Shown: positions 1 through 10,947, counted from the stretch's first letter. The stretch is 62,890 nt of DNA from Isochrysis galbana (GCA_018136815.1 JADDIW010000047.1:1-62890); one strand, 5' to 3'. Notes: generated from the sequence alone by a model not told the origin. A program made the numbers and translations.

Positions 1-36
1 AACTATAAAAATTTTCAATTTAAATTTTTCTCTATT

Positions 37-99
37 TGGAGATACGATTCAACGCTGACTTGCCGTGCAAAGCGCCTCCTACCAACTGAGCTATACCCC
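37..99 (-). tRNA. trnA-UGC: tRNA-Ala (UGC), damaged copy
   Basis: Matches the intact trnA at 45849-45920 but lacks about 9 bases in the anticodon and T arms. It lies at the contig edge in the 16S-23S spacer position, so low-coverage sequence error is the likeliest cause rather than a real broken gene. Confidence 0.7.
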
Positions 100-103
100 G
101 CTA

Positions 104-125
104 TGGCATCCAGGACTTGAACCTG

Positions 126-158
<33 letters not shown>

Positions 159-174
159 CCTGAGCTAATAGCCC
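104..174 (-). tRNA. trnI-GAU: tRNA-Ile (GAU), first rRNA unit
   Basis: The cloverleaf reads from GGGCTATTAGCTCAGGTGG, with GAT in the anticodon loop. It lies between 16S and trnA as in most rRNA operons. One or two bases are missing compared with the second copy at 45925-45997. Confidence 0.88.
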
Positions 175-255
175 AAAAGTAGATTAAAAATTGTGCTTAA
201 AAATGAACTAGTAATGATGAGCTTGCATATTTGCAAAACCACTTTTAATTATCCC

Positions 256-378
256 TAAAAGGAGTGATCCAGCCGCACCTTCCAGTACGGCTACCTTGTT
301 ACGACTTCACCCAGTCACTAGCCCTACCTTAAGCGCTGTCCTCCGAATGGTTAGACTAACGGTATTGGGTATGACCAG

Positions 379-420
<42 letters not shown>

Positions 421-464
421 AATTCACCGCTGTATAGCTGACCAGCGATTACTAGCGATTCCAA

Positions 465-500
<36 letters not shown>

Positions 501-677
501 TAGACGAAGTTTATGAGATTAGCTAGCCTTCGCAGGTTTGCGACTCTTTGTCTCCGCCATTGTAGCACGTGTGTGGCCCAGGACATAAGGGGCATGCTGA
601 CTTGACGTCATCCTCACCTCCTCCGGTTTGTCACCGGCAGTCTCTCTAGAAAACCCAATAAATTGGCAACTAAAAAC

Positions 678-742
<65 letters not shown>

Positions 743-826
743 CCACCTGTATCTACATTCCCGAAGCACTCTTTTATCTCTAAAAGATCTGTAGTATGTC
801 AAGCCCTGGTAAGGTTCTTCGCGTTG

Positions 827-888
<62 letters not shown>

Positions 889-982
889 CCCTTGCGAGCG
901 TACTCCCCAGGCGGGATACTTAACGCGTTAGCTAAGATACTGTACGAACTGCACAACACCTAGTATCCATCGTTTACGGCTA

Positions 983-1016
<34 letters not shown>

Positions 1017-1247
1017 TAGCTTTCGCCTCTCAGTGTCAGTAATGGTCCAGTAGAGCGCTTTCGCCACCGGTGTTCTTTCTAATATCTACGCATTTCACCG
1101 CTACACTAGAAATTCCCTCTACCCCTGCCATACTCAAGTCTAGTAGTTTCTATTGCTTTCCCAGGGTTAAGCCCTGGTCTTTAACAATGGACTTACTAAA
1201 CAACCTACAGGCGCTTTACGCCCAATGATTCCGGATAACGCTTGCAT

Positions 1248-1284
<37 letters not shown>

Positions 1285-1421
1285 ATGCTTATTCCTCAAG
1301 TACCGTCAGAACTTCTTTCTTGAGAAAAGAGGTTTACATACCAAGATACTTCATCCCTCACGCGGTATTGCTCCGTCAGGCTTTCGCCCATTGCGGAAAA
1401 TTCCTCACTGCTGCCTCCCGG

Positions 1422-1460
<39 letters not shown>

Positions 1461-1487
1461 GTTCTCTCAAACCAGCTACTGATCATG

Positions 1488-1519
<32 letters not shown>

Positions 1520-1693
1520 AATCAGGCGTGAGCTCATCCCTAGGCAGTTTAAACTATTTTACCTCTCAGCATATGAAGACTTAGCTACCGTTTCCAGTAG
1601 TTATTCTTCTCCTAGGGGCAGATTCTCACGTATTACGCACCCGTTCGCCACTAGAGTTAAAAACTCTCGTTCGACTTGCATGTGTTAAGCATA

Positions 1694-1732
<39 letters not shown>

Positions 1733-1738
1733 GGTATT
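256..1738 (-). rRNA. rrs: 16S ribosomal RNA, first copy
   Basis: Small-subunit rRNA on the minus strand. Its 3' end (anti-Shine-Dalgarno region) lies near 256-270 and its 5' end, with the conserved GTTTGATCCTGGCTCAG, near 1710-1730. Universal segments such as GGATTAGATACCCC(T)GTAGTC (near 990) and the 1400-region CTTGTACACACCGCCCGTC (near 385-405) are readable. It differs from the copy at 46079-47551 almost only by single-base indels, as expected for sequencing error. Ends are approximate. Confidence 0.96.
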
Positions 1739-1777
1739 CTGTTTTTTTTTCAAAATTTAAATTTTTAATCTGTGTAA

Positions 1778-1807
1778 ATAATAACAGCTAGCCAGGAGAT
1801 GTGTCAA
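1778..1807 (-). promoter_or_regulatory. 16S promoter, first copy
   Basis: Reading the minus strand, TTGACA (1802-1807) and TATTAT (1778-1783) are separated by 18 bases about 40 bases upstream of the 16S 5' end. This is a sigma-70-type plastid promoter. The same two hexamers recur upstream of the second 16S although the bases between them differ. Confidence 0.7.
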
Positions 1808-2018
1808 GCGAATAATTTAATCTATTTTTACATTATACTTTTTAGTTTAAATTTAATAATTTACTCGACCCTACTTGCGCTTTTTATATAAAAGCTTAAA
1901 GTCTATCAACAAATACATATATTAAAAACGAAATTTCCAGAGTGAATAATAACTGAAATTCTATGTTTAGATTCAAACCATCTAATGTTATACTAAGATT
2001 GTATTTTAGACATTTAAA

Positions 2019-2963
2019 ATGACAAGAATGACTCTGTTAATTATCGGTGGAACAGGAACACTAGGCCGTCAATTGTGAAAACAGCGTTAGATGAAGGGTA
2101 TCAAGTTCGCTGTTTAGTAAGAAATTTAAGACGAGGGCCTTTCTAAAGGATTGGGGGCAGAGCTTGTTTATGGAGATTTATCGCTTCCAGAAACAATCCC
2201 AACTTCGTTTAAAGGAGTAAATGTCGTTATTGACGCCGCTACAGTACGACCAACAGATAACTATACGGCAGAAACAATCGATTGGCGAGGAAAAGTTGCA
2301 TTAATTGAATCTGCAAAATTAGCCAAAGTCAAGAAATTCATTTCTTTTTCATCAGTTGATGCAGCTCAAAACCCAAATATTCCACTTTTAGATCTAAAAT
2401 TAAAGTTAATCGCAGAACTAGAAAATCGGGACTAAATTATACAGTTTTGAATGCGCGGGATTTTTTCAGGGTCTTATAAGTCAATATGCTATACCGACAC
2501 TTGAGAAACAGACTATTTGGCTGCTTGGGAGTATGTATCCTACAGCTTATATTGATACACAAGACGCCGCAAAAATCGTTATTTCCAGTCTTAAAATCGA
2601 AAACACAATGAAGAAACTTCCACTTGTGGTAATAAGAGTTGGACACCTGAGCAAATTATCCGCATTTGCGAGCGTCTTTCCGGAAACAAAGCAACTCGGT
2701 CATACTTACCACTAATTCTACTTACTAGCTTAAGAAGCGTTTTACGTTCATTAGAATTTACATGGAATATTGCAGACCGTTTACAATTTGCAGAAATTCA
2801 ACCAGCAACTAACATATCAACAAACAGTCAGTCAAATCTTTTAACACTCGAACAATACTTTCAAGAATATTTTTCTAAAATTCTAAAAAAATTAAAAGAA
2901 ACGAATTATCAGCAACAGAACAACGATATTTCTTTTTATAGAACGGAAGTATTCTCAGTTTAA
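2019..2963 (+). CDS. ycf39: Ycf39, NmrA-like NAD(P)-binding protein
   Basis: About 315 residues, the usual Ycf39 length. The N-terminus has the Rossmann motif [13 protein letters not shown], followed by [10 protein letters not shown] and a conserved FISFSSVDA segment. The family (atypical short-chain dehydrogenases; HCF244/Ycf39 in cyanobacteria and plants) helps photosystem II assembly by binding chlorophyll-delivery factors near D1. ATG at 2019 and ATG at 2028 are both possible starts. The frame is broken near 2075, 2143, 2432 and 2635, but similarity runs through to the stop at 2961, so sequence error is preferred over a pseudogene. It lies divergently from the 16S gene. Confidence 0.9.
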
Positions 2964-3139
2964 ACAGAACTAGAATTACAATATAAATAAATTTCTTATA
3001 TTTAGTTGTTAATTTTGTAATTCTAGTGAATTACTACTTCGACGGCTTAGCTAGTTTATGTAAAAAAACTATAGTTAATAGTTTTCTATTGACGAAATTG
3101 CCGCCCTAGTTTAAAATTTAGATTACATATTTTAAGTAA

Positions 3140-3212
3140 GGGATTGTAGTTCAATTGGTTAGAGCACCGCCCTGTCACGGCGGAAGTTGCGGGTTCGAGT
3201 CCCGTCAATCCG
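3140..3212 (+). tRNA. trnD-GUC: tRNA-Asp (GUC)
   Basis: A cloverleaf with GTC in the anticodon loop (CCTGTCACG). The acceptor 3' strand lacks one C, probably a sequencing loss. It is convergent with rps10, and a hairpin lies between them. Confidence 0.93.
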
Positions 3213-3273
3213 AGAGAGTAAGAGATAATTAGGTAGTGAGCGGCAAACTAATACTTTTTTTATAAAGAGATTA

Positions 3274-3312
3274 AAAGTACCTTAGTCTACATTAAGAAGA
3301 CTAAGGTACTTT
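3274..3312. terminator. Hairpin between trnD and rps10
   Basis: A perfect inverted repeat of about 15 bases (AAAGTACCTTAGTCT and its complement) with a short loop, AT-rich on both sides. It sits at a convergent junction and probably ends transcripts from both strands. Confidence 0.7.
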
Positions 3313-3331
3313 AAATAAAAGAGTAAAATTT

Positions 3332-3643
3332 TTATAAGCTCTTAATTTCAATATCAACACCAGCTGATAAATCTAACTTTCTTAGATTTTCCATAACGGC
3401 ATCTGTTGGCTTATAAATATCGATAATCTTTTTGTGTGTGCGAATTTCAAAGTGTTCACGTGCATCTTTATTAACGTGAGGTGAACGTAAAACACAATAA
3501 ATTCGACGCTTTGTTGGAAGTGGAATTGGACCAATAGCCTTTATTCCGCCTTTTTCTACAGCCTCTAAAATTTGGGTACAAGATTCGTTTAATAAACTTG
3601 TCTCATACGCTTTTAGTGCTATACGAAGTTTTTGAAGTTGCAT
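3332..3643 (-). CDS. rps10: 30S ribosomal protein S10
   Basis: 103 residues, the full family length, with the signature [21 protein letters not shown]10 binds the 3' domain of 16S rRNA in the 30S head. It is the last gene of the minus-strand ribosomal block, 18 bases after the tufA stop, in the red-lineage order rps12-rps7-tufA-rps10. The frame is intact. Confidence 0.97.
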   Translation of the reverse strand: MQLQKLRIALKAYETSLLNESCTQILEAVEKGGIKAIGPIPLPTKRRIYCVLRSPHVNKDAREHFEIRTHKKIIDIYKPTDAVMENLRKLDLSAGVDIEIKSL

Positions 3644-3661
3644 TACTTTGAAAAATATAAA

Positions 3662-4887
3662 CTATTCAATAATTTTTGAGACAACACCTGCCCCAACAGT
3701 TCTACCCCCTTCACGGATTGCAAAACGCATACCTTGCTCAATCGCAATTGGGTTAATTAACTCGGCTGTCATTTTAATACGGTCACCAGGCATTACCATT
3801 TCGGCTGCTGAACCATCATCACCAGTAAATTGAACAATTGTTCCTGTTACATCTGTTGTACGTACGTAAAATTGTGGGCGGTAACCAGTAAAAAATGGCG
3901 TGTGACGACCACCTTCATCTTTTCCTAAGACATAAACTTCTGCTTCAAACTTTTTGTGCGGTTTAATTGAACCAGGCTTAGCTAATACCATTCCACGCTC
4001 AATTTCTGATTTTTGAACACCACGGATTAGAATACCAACGTTATCGCCCGCCATACCTTCTTCTAGAGTTTTTTGGAACATTTCGATACCAGTAACCGTC
4101 GTTTCTTTAGTATTTTTTAAACCAACGATTTCAATAGTATCTCCAATCTTTAGAACCCCACGTTCGATTCGTCCAGTTGCTACTGTACCTCGACCTGTAA
4201 TTGAGAATACGTCTTCAACAGCCATTAAGAACGTTTTTTCAGTATCACGAATTGGTGCAGGAATATAATTATCGACTGCTTCCATTAACTCGTAAATTTT
4301 ATCAACCCATTTATCCTCACCTTTTTTCTTTGTACCTGTTTCTACTGCTTGTAGAGCAAGTAGTGCTGAACCTGAGACAAATGGGATTTCATCGCCTGGG
4401 AAATCATAATTCTCTAGAAGCTCTTGGACTTCTAATTGTACTAATTCTAGTAGTTCCTCATCATCTACTTGATCTGCTTTGTTTAAGAAAACAACAAGAT
4501 GCGGAACTCCTACTTGTTTAGCTAGTAATATGTGCTCACGTGTTTGTGGCATAGGACCATCCGCAGCTGATACGACAAGAATACCTCCATCCATTGTGCA
4601 GCACCCGTAATCATGTTTTTAACATAATCAGCGTGTCCTGGACAATCTACGTGCGCATAATGACGAGTTTCTGTTTCATATTCTACGTGCGCAGTGTTAA
4701 TCGTAATTCCACGTGCTTTCTCTTCTGGAGCTGAATCAATCTCATCTAATTTCTTTGATAGCGCGGCGTTCCAAATAGCAAGAGTTGCTGAAATTGCAGC
4801 TGTAAGAGTAGTCTTACCGTGGTCTACGTGACCAATTGTTCCGATGTTTACATGGGGCTTTGATCTCTCAAATTTTGCGCGTGCCAT
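3662..4887 (-). CDS. tufA: Elongation factor Tu
   Basis: About 409 residues when joined. The GTPase G1 motif GHVDHGKT is at residues 19-26, then DCPGHADYV (G3) and NKAD (G4), followed by domains 2 and 3 ending in [14 protein letters not shown]-Tu carries aminoacyl-tRNA to the ribosome A site. One base is missing near 4594 inside TGAAQMDGG; sequence on both sides is perfectly conserved, so this is taken as an error. It lies between rps7 and rps10. Confidence 0.97.
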
Positions 4888-4965
4888 ACTAATTTAAATT
4901 AAATTTATTAAATATCACTGTTTTTAATACTTTGGCGAGTTAAATAAATTAAACGAAAAGTTTAA

Positions 4966-5435
4966 TTAGTATCTAAAATAGGCAAATGCTTTATTTGCTT
5001 CTGCCATCTTATGTGTTTGTTCTTTACGACGGATGGCACCCCCTGTATTTTTTGCGGCATCCATAATTTCATTTGCTAGTTTTGTGGCCATTCCACGACC
5101 TGAGCGATCACGAGCAAATTCAATTAGCCATTTTAAAGAAATATTCGTTCCACGATATGCGCGAATTTCGAGAGGAACTTGATAAGTGGAACCCCCTACT
5201 CGTCTTGCTTTAACTTCTACTTGTGGCGTGACATTCTTTACTGCTGTTTCTAAAATTAGAATTGGATTTTCGTCTGTTTTTGAAGCAATAATTTCTAGAG
5301 CTTTGTAAACAATTCTTTGAGCCACAGATTTTTTCCCGACCGTAAAACTCGAATTACCATTAGGGTAACTAGTCTACTATTATAAATTGGATCAGGTTGG
5401 GCTAAAATTCTCTTTGATTTACTTCTTCGAGACAT
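4966..5435 (-). CDS. rps7: 30S ribosomal protein S7
   Basis: About 156 residues. The start [10 protein letters not shown] at 5435 is chosen because it is the family N-terminus. An A is missing from the poly-A run near 5330, which splits the gene. The rest, with [10 protein letters not shown] and [14 protein letters not shown], is typical S7. S7 nucleates the head of the 30S subunit and lines the E site. It follows rps12 in the str cluster. Confidence 0.95.
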
Positions 5436-5473
5436 AATTAATTAATGGGCATTATATAAATAAAAATTACCTG

Positions 5474-5852
5474 TTAGTCACCTTTCGGACGCTTACCACC
5501 GTATTTTGATCGTCCTTGCTTGCGGTTTTTTACTCCGCTCGCATCAAGTGAACCACGTACTACGTGATATCTACATCCTGGAAGATCTTTTACTCGACCA
5601 CCACGAATTAATACTACAGAGTGCTCTTGAATATTGTGTCCAATACCCGGAATATAAGCCAGTAACTTCAAACCCAGATGTCAAACGAACACGCGCAACT
5701 TTACGTAGAGCTGAATTCGGTTTCTTTGGCGTTGTTGTATAAACACGCGTACAAACTCCTCGTCTTTGAGGGCATGCTATTAAAGCAGGTGACTTTGTCT
5801 TTTTTTCTCCTGTCTGTCGTTCAAATCTTACTAATTGTTGAATAGTTGGCAT
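5474..5852 (-). CDS. rps12: 30S ribosomal protein S12
   Basis: About 126 residues once the frame break near 5660 is bridged. It contains [20 protein letters not shown] and [17 protein letters not shown], the decoding-centre segments. There is no intron or trans-splicing, unlike green plastids. S12 controls decoding accuracy. It lies between rpl31 and rps7 in the str-type order. Confidence 0.96.
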
Positions 5853-5861
5853 ATAATGCTT

Positions 5862-6077
5862 TTATTTTTGATTTTCGATACCATATTTACGCATAAAACG
5901 TTCAACTCGGCCTTCAGTGTCAATAATAGTTTGTGAACCAGTATAAAATGGGTGGTTACCAGACCAAATATCAACATTTAAAGATGGCTTAGTTGAGCCA
6001 ACCTTTAGAACGAGTTGACCATCGCAGTACACTTTTGCGTTTGGGTACCAATCTGGATGTATTGAAGGCTTTGGCAT
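5862..6077 (-). CDS. rpl31: 50S ribosomal protein L31
   Basis: 71 residues in an intact frame, with the family core VDIWSGNHPFYTGSQ. The CxxC zinc pairs of C+ L31 proteins are absent; only a single Cys is visible. L31 bridges the two subunits. It sits between rps9 and rps12 as in red-lineage plastids. Confidence 0.95.
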   Translation of the reverse strand: MPKPSIHPDWYPNAKVYCDGQLVLKVGSTKPSLNVDIWSGNHPFYTGSQTIIDTEGRVERFMRKYGIENQK

Positions 6078-6107
6078 TGTATATAAAAATAATTAATAAA
6101 TTCTAAA

Positions 6108-6501
6108 TTAACGTTTCGAGAACTGAGGTGCTCGTCTCGCTTTTTTTAAACCGTATTTTTTACGTTCTTTCGACCTGTAGTCACGCGTAAGGTAACCTTC
6201 AGGTTTTAAGACAGCTCGCTTTTCACTTGCCATCTGACAAACGGCACGAGCAACAGCTAATTTTACGGCATCAGCTTGCCCTTTTACGCCACCACCGCTT
6301 GCAGTAACATGAATATCGTAATCAGTTGCTAAACCTAACGTTGTCAAAGGGCACGAAGTTGATTTAAATATTCAGAATTATATTGGAAATATAATTCACC
6401 TGATTTTTCATTCACTATCAATGCACCGGCACCGGGTTGTAGTTTTACTTTGCAACGGCTTCTTTACGACGGCCGGTAGCAGTATATGTAATTGTAGACA
6501 T
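6108..6501 (-). CDS. rps9: 30S ribosomal protein S9
   Basis: About 131 residues, starting [17 protein letters not shown]. The frame breaks near 6447 and again near 6345; similarity continues through [16 protein letters not shown] to the basic tail RRAPQFSKR, which reaches the P-site tRNA in S9 proteins. Only 13 bases separate it from rpoA, so rpl13, which commonly precedes rps9, is missing here. Confidence 0.94.
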
Positions 6502-6514
6502 TGAGTTATTTATA

Positions 6515-7444
6515 CTAATTTAAAGTCAAATTAAAACGTTCGTTTAAATTTTCACACACTTCATCGGCTGATTTTTGGCCAAAGTTTTTAAATTCTAAAA
6601 GATTATCCTTTGAATATTGTAACAATTCGCCAATAGTGTGAATTTGCGCCCGTTTAAGGCAATTATAAGCTCTGACTGAAAGCTCTAATTCTTCTATTAG
6701 GATGTTATTGACATCTGCTTTAGGGCTTAAAGTGAGATTTTCTTCTGCAACTGGTTTAACCGCTGTTGTTGCAGACGACGCACCAAAACTGAACATTTGC
6801 TTTAATGTTTCCGCAGCTGAATTTAGGGCTATCCAAGGTGTAATACTTCCATTTGTTTGAATTTCTAAAATTAGTCTTTCTTTTTCAAATGGAGTTGTAC
6901 CAGTAGATGTCTCTACAAAAAAATTTACTTTTTTAACTGGAGCAAAAATAGCATCAACAGCTAAAAAACCACGTGGATTGTTCGAAGATGTTTTTTCAAG
7001 CAGTGTATAGTTTCGGCCTTGCTCTAAAAGAAATTCCATCTCTAAATTCATTGTCGTCGTAATGGTTGCAATGTACTGATGTTTATCTACTAATTCAAGC
7101 CCTGACGGTAAGTCGATATCTTGTGCGGTAACAATCCCGGGACCTTGAATATTTAAGCGTGTAATAAAAGGTTCTTGAAGTTGACCTTTAAAAATAATTT
7201 GTTTTAAATTTAACAAAATTTCTAAAGCATCTTCTTTTACACCCGGTACAATGGAAAATTCGTGTTCAACACCAGAAATCCTTACCCCTAAAATAGCAAC
7301 TCCTGGAATGCTAGAGAGCAGAGTTCGCCGTAACGCATTACCAAGAGTAACTCCCTGCCCTTTATCTAAAGGATCAATGCAGAATTTCGCTGTCAGCTCA
7401 GTCGGCTTTCTTTCTTCAGATTGTAAGCAGTGTACTTGAAACAT
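6515..7444 (-). CDS. rpoA: RNA polymerase alpha subunit
   Basis: About 309 residues. The N-terminal dimerisation domain has GVTLGNALRRTLLSSIPG, and the C-terminal domain has ELSVRAYNCLKRAQIHTIGEL, which in bacteria contacts promoters and activators. An upstream ATG in the same frame would add 27 residues overlapping rps11; the ATG at 7444 matches where family proteins begin. It is the plastid-encoded (PEP) polymerase subunit, downstream of rps11 as in bacteria. Confidence 0.95.
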   Translation of the reverse strand: MFQVHCLQSEERKPTELTAKFCIDPLDKGQGVTLGNALRRTLLSSIPGVAILGVRISGVEHEFSIVPGVKEDALEILLNLKQIIFKGQLQEPFITRLNIQGPGIVTAQDIDLPSGLELVDKHQYIATITTTMNLEMEFLLEQGRNYTLLEKTSSNNPRGFLAVDAIFAPVKKVNFFVETSTGTTPFEKERLILEIQTNGSITPWIALNSAAETLKQMFSFGASSATTAVKPVAEENLTLSPKADVNNILIEELELSVRAYNCLKRAQIHTIGELLQYSKDNLLEFKNFGQKSADEVCENLNERFNLTLN

Positions 7445-7494
7445 GGCACTTGAGTGCAAAAATGTTAAAATAAAAATGTGTGAAGAAAATTTTA

Positions 7495-7887
7495 TTATAC
7501 TCTTCGCTTTTTCGGAGGACGACAACCATTATGAGGAACAGGTGTTATATCCTTAATTAAAAGAACTTCTAACCCACACCCTTGTAAAGCTCGAATTGCA
7601 GTCTCACGACCGTTACCAGGCCCACTAATAATAACTTCGGCTTGACGCATACCTTGTTCAAAGGCCATTGACCCCACTTTTTCTGCAGCAGATTGGGCCG
7701 CAAAAGGTGTACTTTTTTTTGCACCTTTGAAACCACAACCTCCGGCTGAAGCCCAGAATAGAGTGTTTCCTTGCTTATCTGTGATATTTACGATGGTGTT
7801 ATTAAATGTCGACTTAATATGGACGACACCAGTATTTACAGTCTTTTTCGACTTTTTACTCGCAAATCGTTTTACTTGTTTAATCAT
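7495..7887 (-). CDS. rps11: 30S ribosomal protein S11
   Basis: 130 residues, intact, with [15 protein letters not shown] near the N-terminus and [16 protein letters not shown] at the end, both hallmarks of S11. It sits in the platform of the 30S subunit close to mRNA. It lies between rps13 and rpoA. Confidence 0.97.
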   Translation of the reverse strand: MIKQVKRFASKKSKKTVNTGVVHIKSTFNNTIVNITDKQGNTLFWASAGGCGFKGAKKSTPFAAQSAAEKVGSMAFEQGMRQAEVIISGPGNGRETAIRALQGCGLEVLLIKDITPVPHNGCRPPKKRRV

Positions 7888-7906
7888 ATTAATTAAAAAA
7901 TACTTC

Positions 7907-8298
7907 TTAATATCCGAATCTATTTTTAACGGCCTTTTTATTAGCTACCGCTGTTTTAACTTTCCCTTTTCTTGTGCGGGCATTTGTTCGTGTGCGTTGA
8001 CCACGAACAGGTAAATTAACGCGGTGTCGTCGGCCTGCAGCAGATCCGATCTCCGTTAGTCTTTTAATATTAAGTGAGTATAACCGACGTAAGTCACCTT
8101 CAGTTTGATAATTTCGTCTATTATCGCTCGTAATGAAGCAACTTGCTCGTCGGATAAATCTGAGCAACGAGTATCAGGTGAAATCCCCGCTTCAGCTAAA
8201 ATTTTATCTGCACTTGTATAACCAATTCCAAATATAGAAGTTAACCCAATTTGAACTCTTTTATTACGGGGAAGATCTACCCCAGAGATACGTACCAT
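7907..8298 (-). CDS. rps13: 30S ribosomal protein S13
   Basis: About 130 residues after bridging one break near 8105. The N-terminal [10 protein letters not shown] and helix-two-turn-helix region and the basic tail [14 protein letters not shown] are present. S13 forms inter-subunit bridges. It sits between rpl36 and rps11 as in the bacterial alpha operon. Confidence 0.95.
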
Positions 8299-8310
8299 TT
8301 ATTTACTTTT

Positions 8311-8455
8311 TTATTTACGCTTCATTTTTGCTCGACCTTGTCGAACTTTAATCGTGGATCGCTTTTACAAATTAAGTAAATTCGCCCACGTCTTTTAACA
8401 ACTTGGCAGTCTTTGAACGATTTTTTAAACTACCAATCGAACTTACCACTTTCAT
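8311..8455 (-). CDS. rpl36: 50S ribosomal protein L36, bacterial 'c' type
   Basis: About 48 residues if two single-base losses (near 8411 and 8353) are bridged. It starts [13 protein letters not shown], continues with [20 protein letters not shown] and ends in a basic tail RAKMKRK. Plastid-type L36 usually starts MKVR and has a CxxC...C...H zinc site and 37 residues. This longer form, missing the first Cys pair, matches the YkgO-like bacterial paralogue that replaced the native gene in haptophyte and cryptophyte plastids. It keeps the ancestral place between secY and rps13. Confidence 0.88.
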
Positions 8456-8588
8456 GATTTAATTTTGGTTATAATTTTTAGTTTCGTATTAAACCATTAA
8501 CTACATAAATAGTTTATTTTTCAGAGCAAATCCAAGTTAGATTACAAGAATTTGCTCTATTTATCATAGTTGAATTAATAAAAAAAGT

Positions 8589-9861
8589 CTACGATTTTTT
8601 AAAGTCTTCATAGCGCGTTGAAACTAAATATCCATTAATTTGCGACGTTGTATCGGTAATTACGCCGATTAAAATTAATAAAGAAGTAAAATTTTTAAAT
8701 AGGCTAAATTGAAGAACATTACCAACTAGTATTGGGAAAAAAGCAAGGAAAGCTAAAAAAAGTCCACCAATAAAAGCTAGCCGATTCGTCACTTTTGCTA
8801 AATATTTAGTCGTTTCTTTTCCTTGTCTAATACCTGGAATACTATAAGCCATTTTACCTAAATTCTCAGCCATATCTTGTGGTTTCAACACTAACGAAAC
8901 TGAAAAACAGCTAAAAAATATAACTAAAATAAAATTTAAAAAAAATGAATAGGCTGTAATTAAGGATGTTAACTTTGCTGCTGGTAAAAAAGTTAAGGAC
9001 CCTAACAGAATTTGCATAGGATAAATTAAAACAACCGCCACTGTTGAACTAAAAACTAAAGGCATTATTCCACCTTGGTTTAATTTTAATGGATAAAACT
9101 ATTATCTGAAATCCTACTGGACTGTTCCCTTAAACTTTCAAGCTGACTAATTTGTTTTGATGAAACAATACTAATTTTTTTGTAAGCATCTTGGAAAAAG
9201 ATAATTAGTAGAACAATACCAAAATAAATCGGTAGAGCACTAAGAACCGAACTGAATTTAGTGAAAAAGGGTTCATCCGTTAATCCAAATTGTTGAAGTG
9301 ATCTGAGATTATTTGGAATACCCCCAACAATATTAATAAATATAATTAGGGATGAACCATTACCTAAACCTTCTTCTGTAATTAATTCTGCGAACCACAT
9401 CGATAAAATAGATCCTACGGTAAGTGAAACTACGATTTCAAATCCTAATTTTAAACTCCAACCAAATGTTACAGGTTTAATTAAAAAGATCGCAATTCCA
9501 ATACTAAAGAGTAATGACCAGAAGAAGGTTAAGTATCTGGTATAGCGACTAATTTGTTGACGTCCTAATTCACCCTCTTCTTTTGTAATTTTTCAAGCTT
9601 TGGAATAAGGGGTGTAATTAACTGCATGACGATCGATGCATTAATATAAGGTAAAATTCCCAGAGATCCAACACCTAAAAAGGAATTTCCAACAAGAGTC
9701 TTTGCAAATCCAAACATTGGATTAATTGCTTGACCTTGAGCAAAAATATCCAATTCCACTCCAGGCACTGGAATATAAAGTCCCAGACGCACCAAAAGTA
9801 GTAAAGTTGAAATTTTAAAAATTTTGTTCCTTAATAAACTTCTTGTTGCGTATTGTTCCAT
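8589..9861 (-). CDS. secY: Preprotein translocase subunit SecY
   Basis: About 424 residues with ten expected membrane segments. It starts MEQYATRSLLRNKIFKIS, carries IPVPGVELD, then ITEEGLGNGSSLIIFINI and PGIRQGKETTKYL. Frame breaks fall near 9575, 9410 and 9075. SecY is the thylakoid protein channel driven by SecA, which is encoded at 25363. It lies between rps5 and rpl36; rpl15 is absent, as in other red-lineage plastids. Confidence 0.95.
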
Positions 9862-9889
9862 GCAGAGTTTCTTTGTTTTAATAAATTAG

Positions 9890-10369
9890 TTAAGCAGAGA
9901 AAGTACGCAGGTTGCTTAATCCGTCAATAGTGGCACGAGCATTATTCAATAAACTATTTGACCCAAGTTGCTTCGAAAGAATATTTTGAACACCCGCTAA
10001 TTCAAGAACAATACGTACAGCACCTCCTGCAATTACACCGCAGCCTGGCGCTGAAGGACGTAAAACTAATTTTGCAGCACCAAAGCGACCATTAATTTTG
10101 TGCGGGATAGAATTCGATGACGTTAATGGTACACTAATGATATTTTTCTTACCATCAGTAACTGCTTTACGCACAGCTGTACTTACATCGCTAGCTTTAC
10201 CGACGCCCACCCCAACTTTTCCTTGTTGATCACCAACAACGACTACCGCACGGAAACTTAATTTTTTCCCACCTTTAACTACTTTAGTAACACGCTCTAC
10301 CGAAACAACGCGTTCTTCCCATTCCGTTCTTGTGTCACGGTCCTGGTAGTTTTTTTTAGAATCGATCAT
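9890..10369 (-). CDS. rps5: 30S ribosomal protein S5
   Basis: 159 residues, intact. The S5 double-stranded RNA-binding domain ([20 protein letters not shown]) is followed by the C-terminal domain with [17 protein letters not shown]. It affects decoding accuracy. It begins 22 bases after the rpl6 stop, so the expected rpl18 between rpl6 and rps5 is missing. Confidence 0.96.
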   Translation of the reverse strand: MIDSKKNYQDRDTRTEWEERVVSVERVTKVVKGGKKLSFRAVVVVGDQQGKVGVGVGKASDVSTAVRKAVTDGKKNIISVPLTSSNSIPHKINGRFGAAKLVLRPSAPGCGVIAGGAVRIVLELAGVQNILSKQLGSNSLLNNARATIDGLSNLRTFSA

Positions 10370-10391
10370 ATTGAAAGTAATTTAATCAAGC

Positions 10392-10933
10392 TTATTTTTT
10401 ACCAGTCTTACCAGCCTTACGACGGATAATTTCATTTTCATACGCAATACCTTTCCCTTTATAGGGCTCGGAGGTCTTACTGCTCGAATCTTTGCGGCAA
10501 ATTCGCCAACAATTTCTTTTTCCATTCCGGAAACAGTTATGTTCGTTGGATTTTCGACACTAACTGTTAAAGTTGGTGGAGTGATCATTTTACTGGATGA
10601 CTATACCCCATATTTAATACTAAGTCTTTGCCATCTAATTGGGCTCTATAACCAACACCTGCAATTTTAAGCTTTTTATGCCAACCTGTAGATACTCCTG
10701 TCACCATATTACCTAAAAGAGTACGTGATAAACCATATAAAGCCTGAGCAAGTTTATTATCTTCACCTTTTTCTAAGAAAATTTTCGTTCTGCTTCATCA
10801 ATTGTGCAACAAATAAATGAAGGTAAGATCCTTGTTAATTTACCTTTTGGCCCATCAACAAGAACTTTTTGTCCCTCAAGTTTACGGTAACTTTGTCGGG
10901 AATTGAAATGTACTGTTTACCTATACGAGACAT
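10392..10933 (-). CDS. rpl6: 50S ribosomal protein L6
   Basis: About 180 residues. It starts [12 protein letters not shown] at 10933 and ends with a GKTGKK-type tail. Breaks occur near 10887, 10790, 10600 and 10460. [15 protein letters not shown] and the EPYKGKG-like segment identify L6, which binds 23S rRNA near the factor-binding centre. It lies between rps8 and rps5. Confidence 0.9.
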
Positions 10934-10947
10934 AATTTACTGATAAT

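Noticed and set aside
37-99. A degenerate trnA read as a pseudogene
   Set aside because: It lies at the contig edge, shows only missing bases, and has an intact twin at 45849. Sequencing error is simpler.
296-1688. Several open frames inside the first 16S gene (both strands)
   Set aside because: They lie wholly within rRNA and recur in the second copy with different breaks; they are chance frames.
5862-6077. rpl31 as a transferred paralogue like rpl36
   Set aside because: The zinc-free form is common in plastids, and nothing in its sequence or place suggests replacement.
6515-7525. An N-terminally extended rpoA of 336 codons
   Set aside because: The extra 27 residues overlap rps11 and are not conserved; the ATG at 7444 matches the family start.
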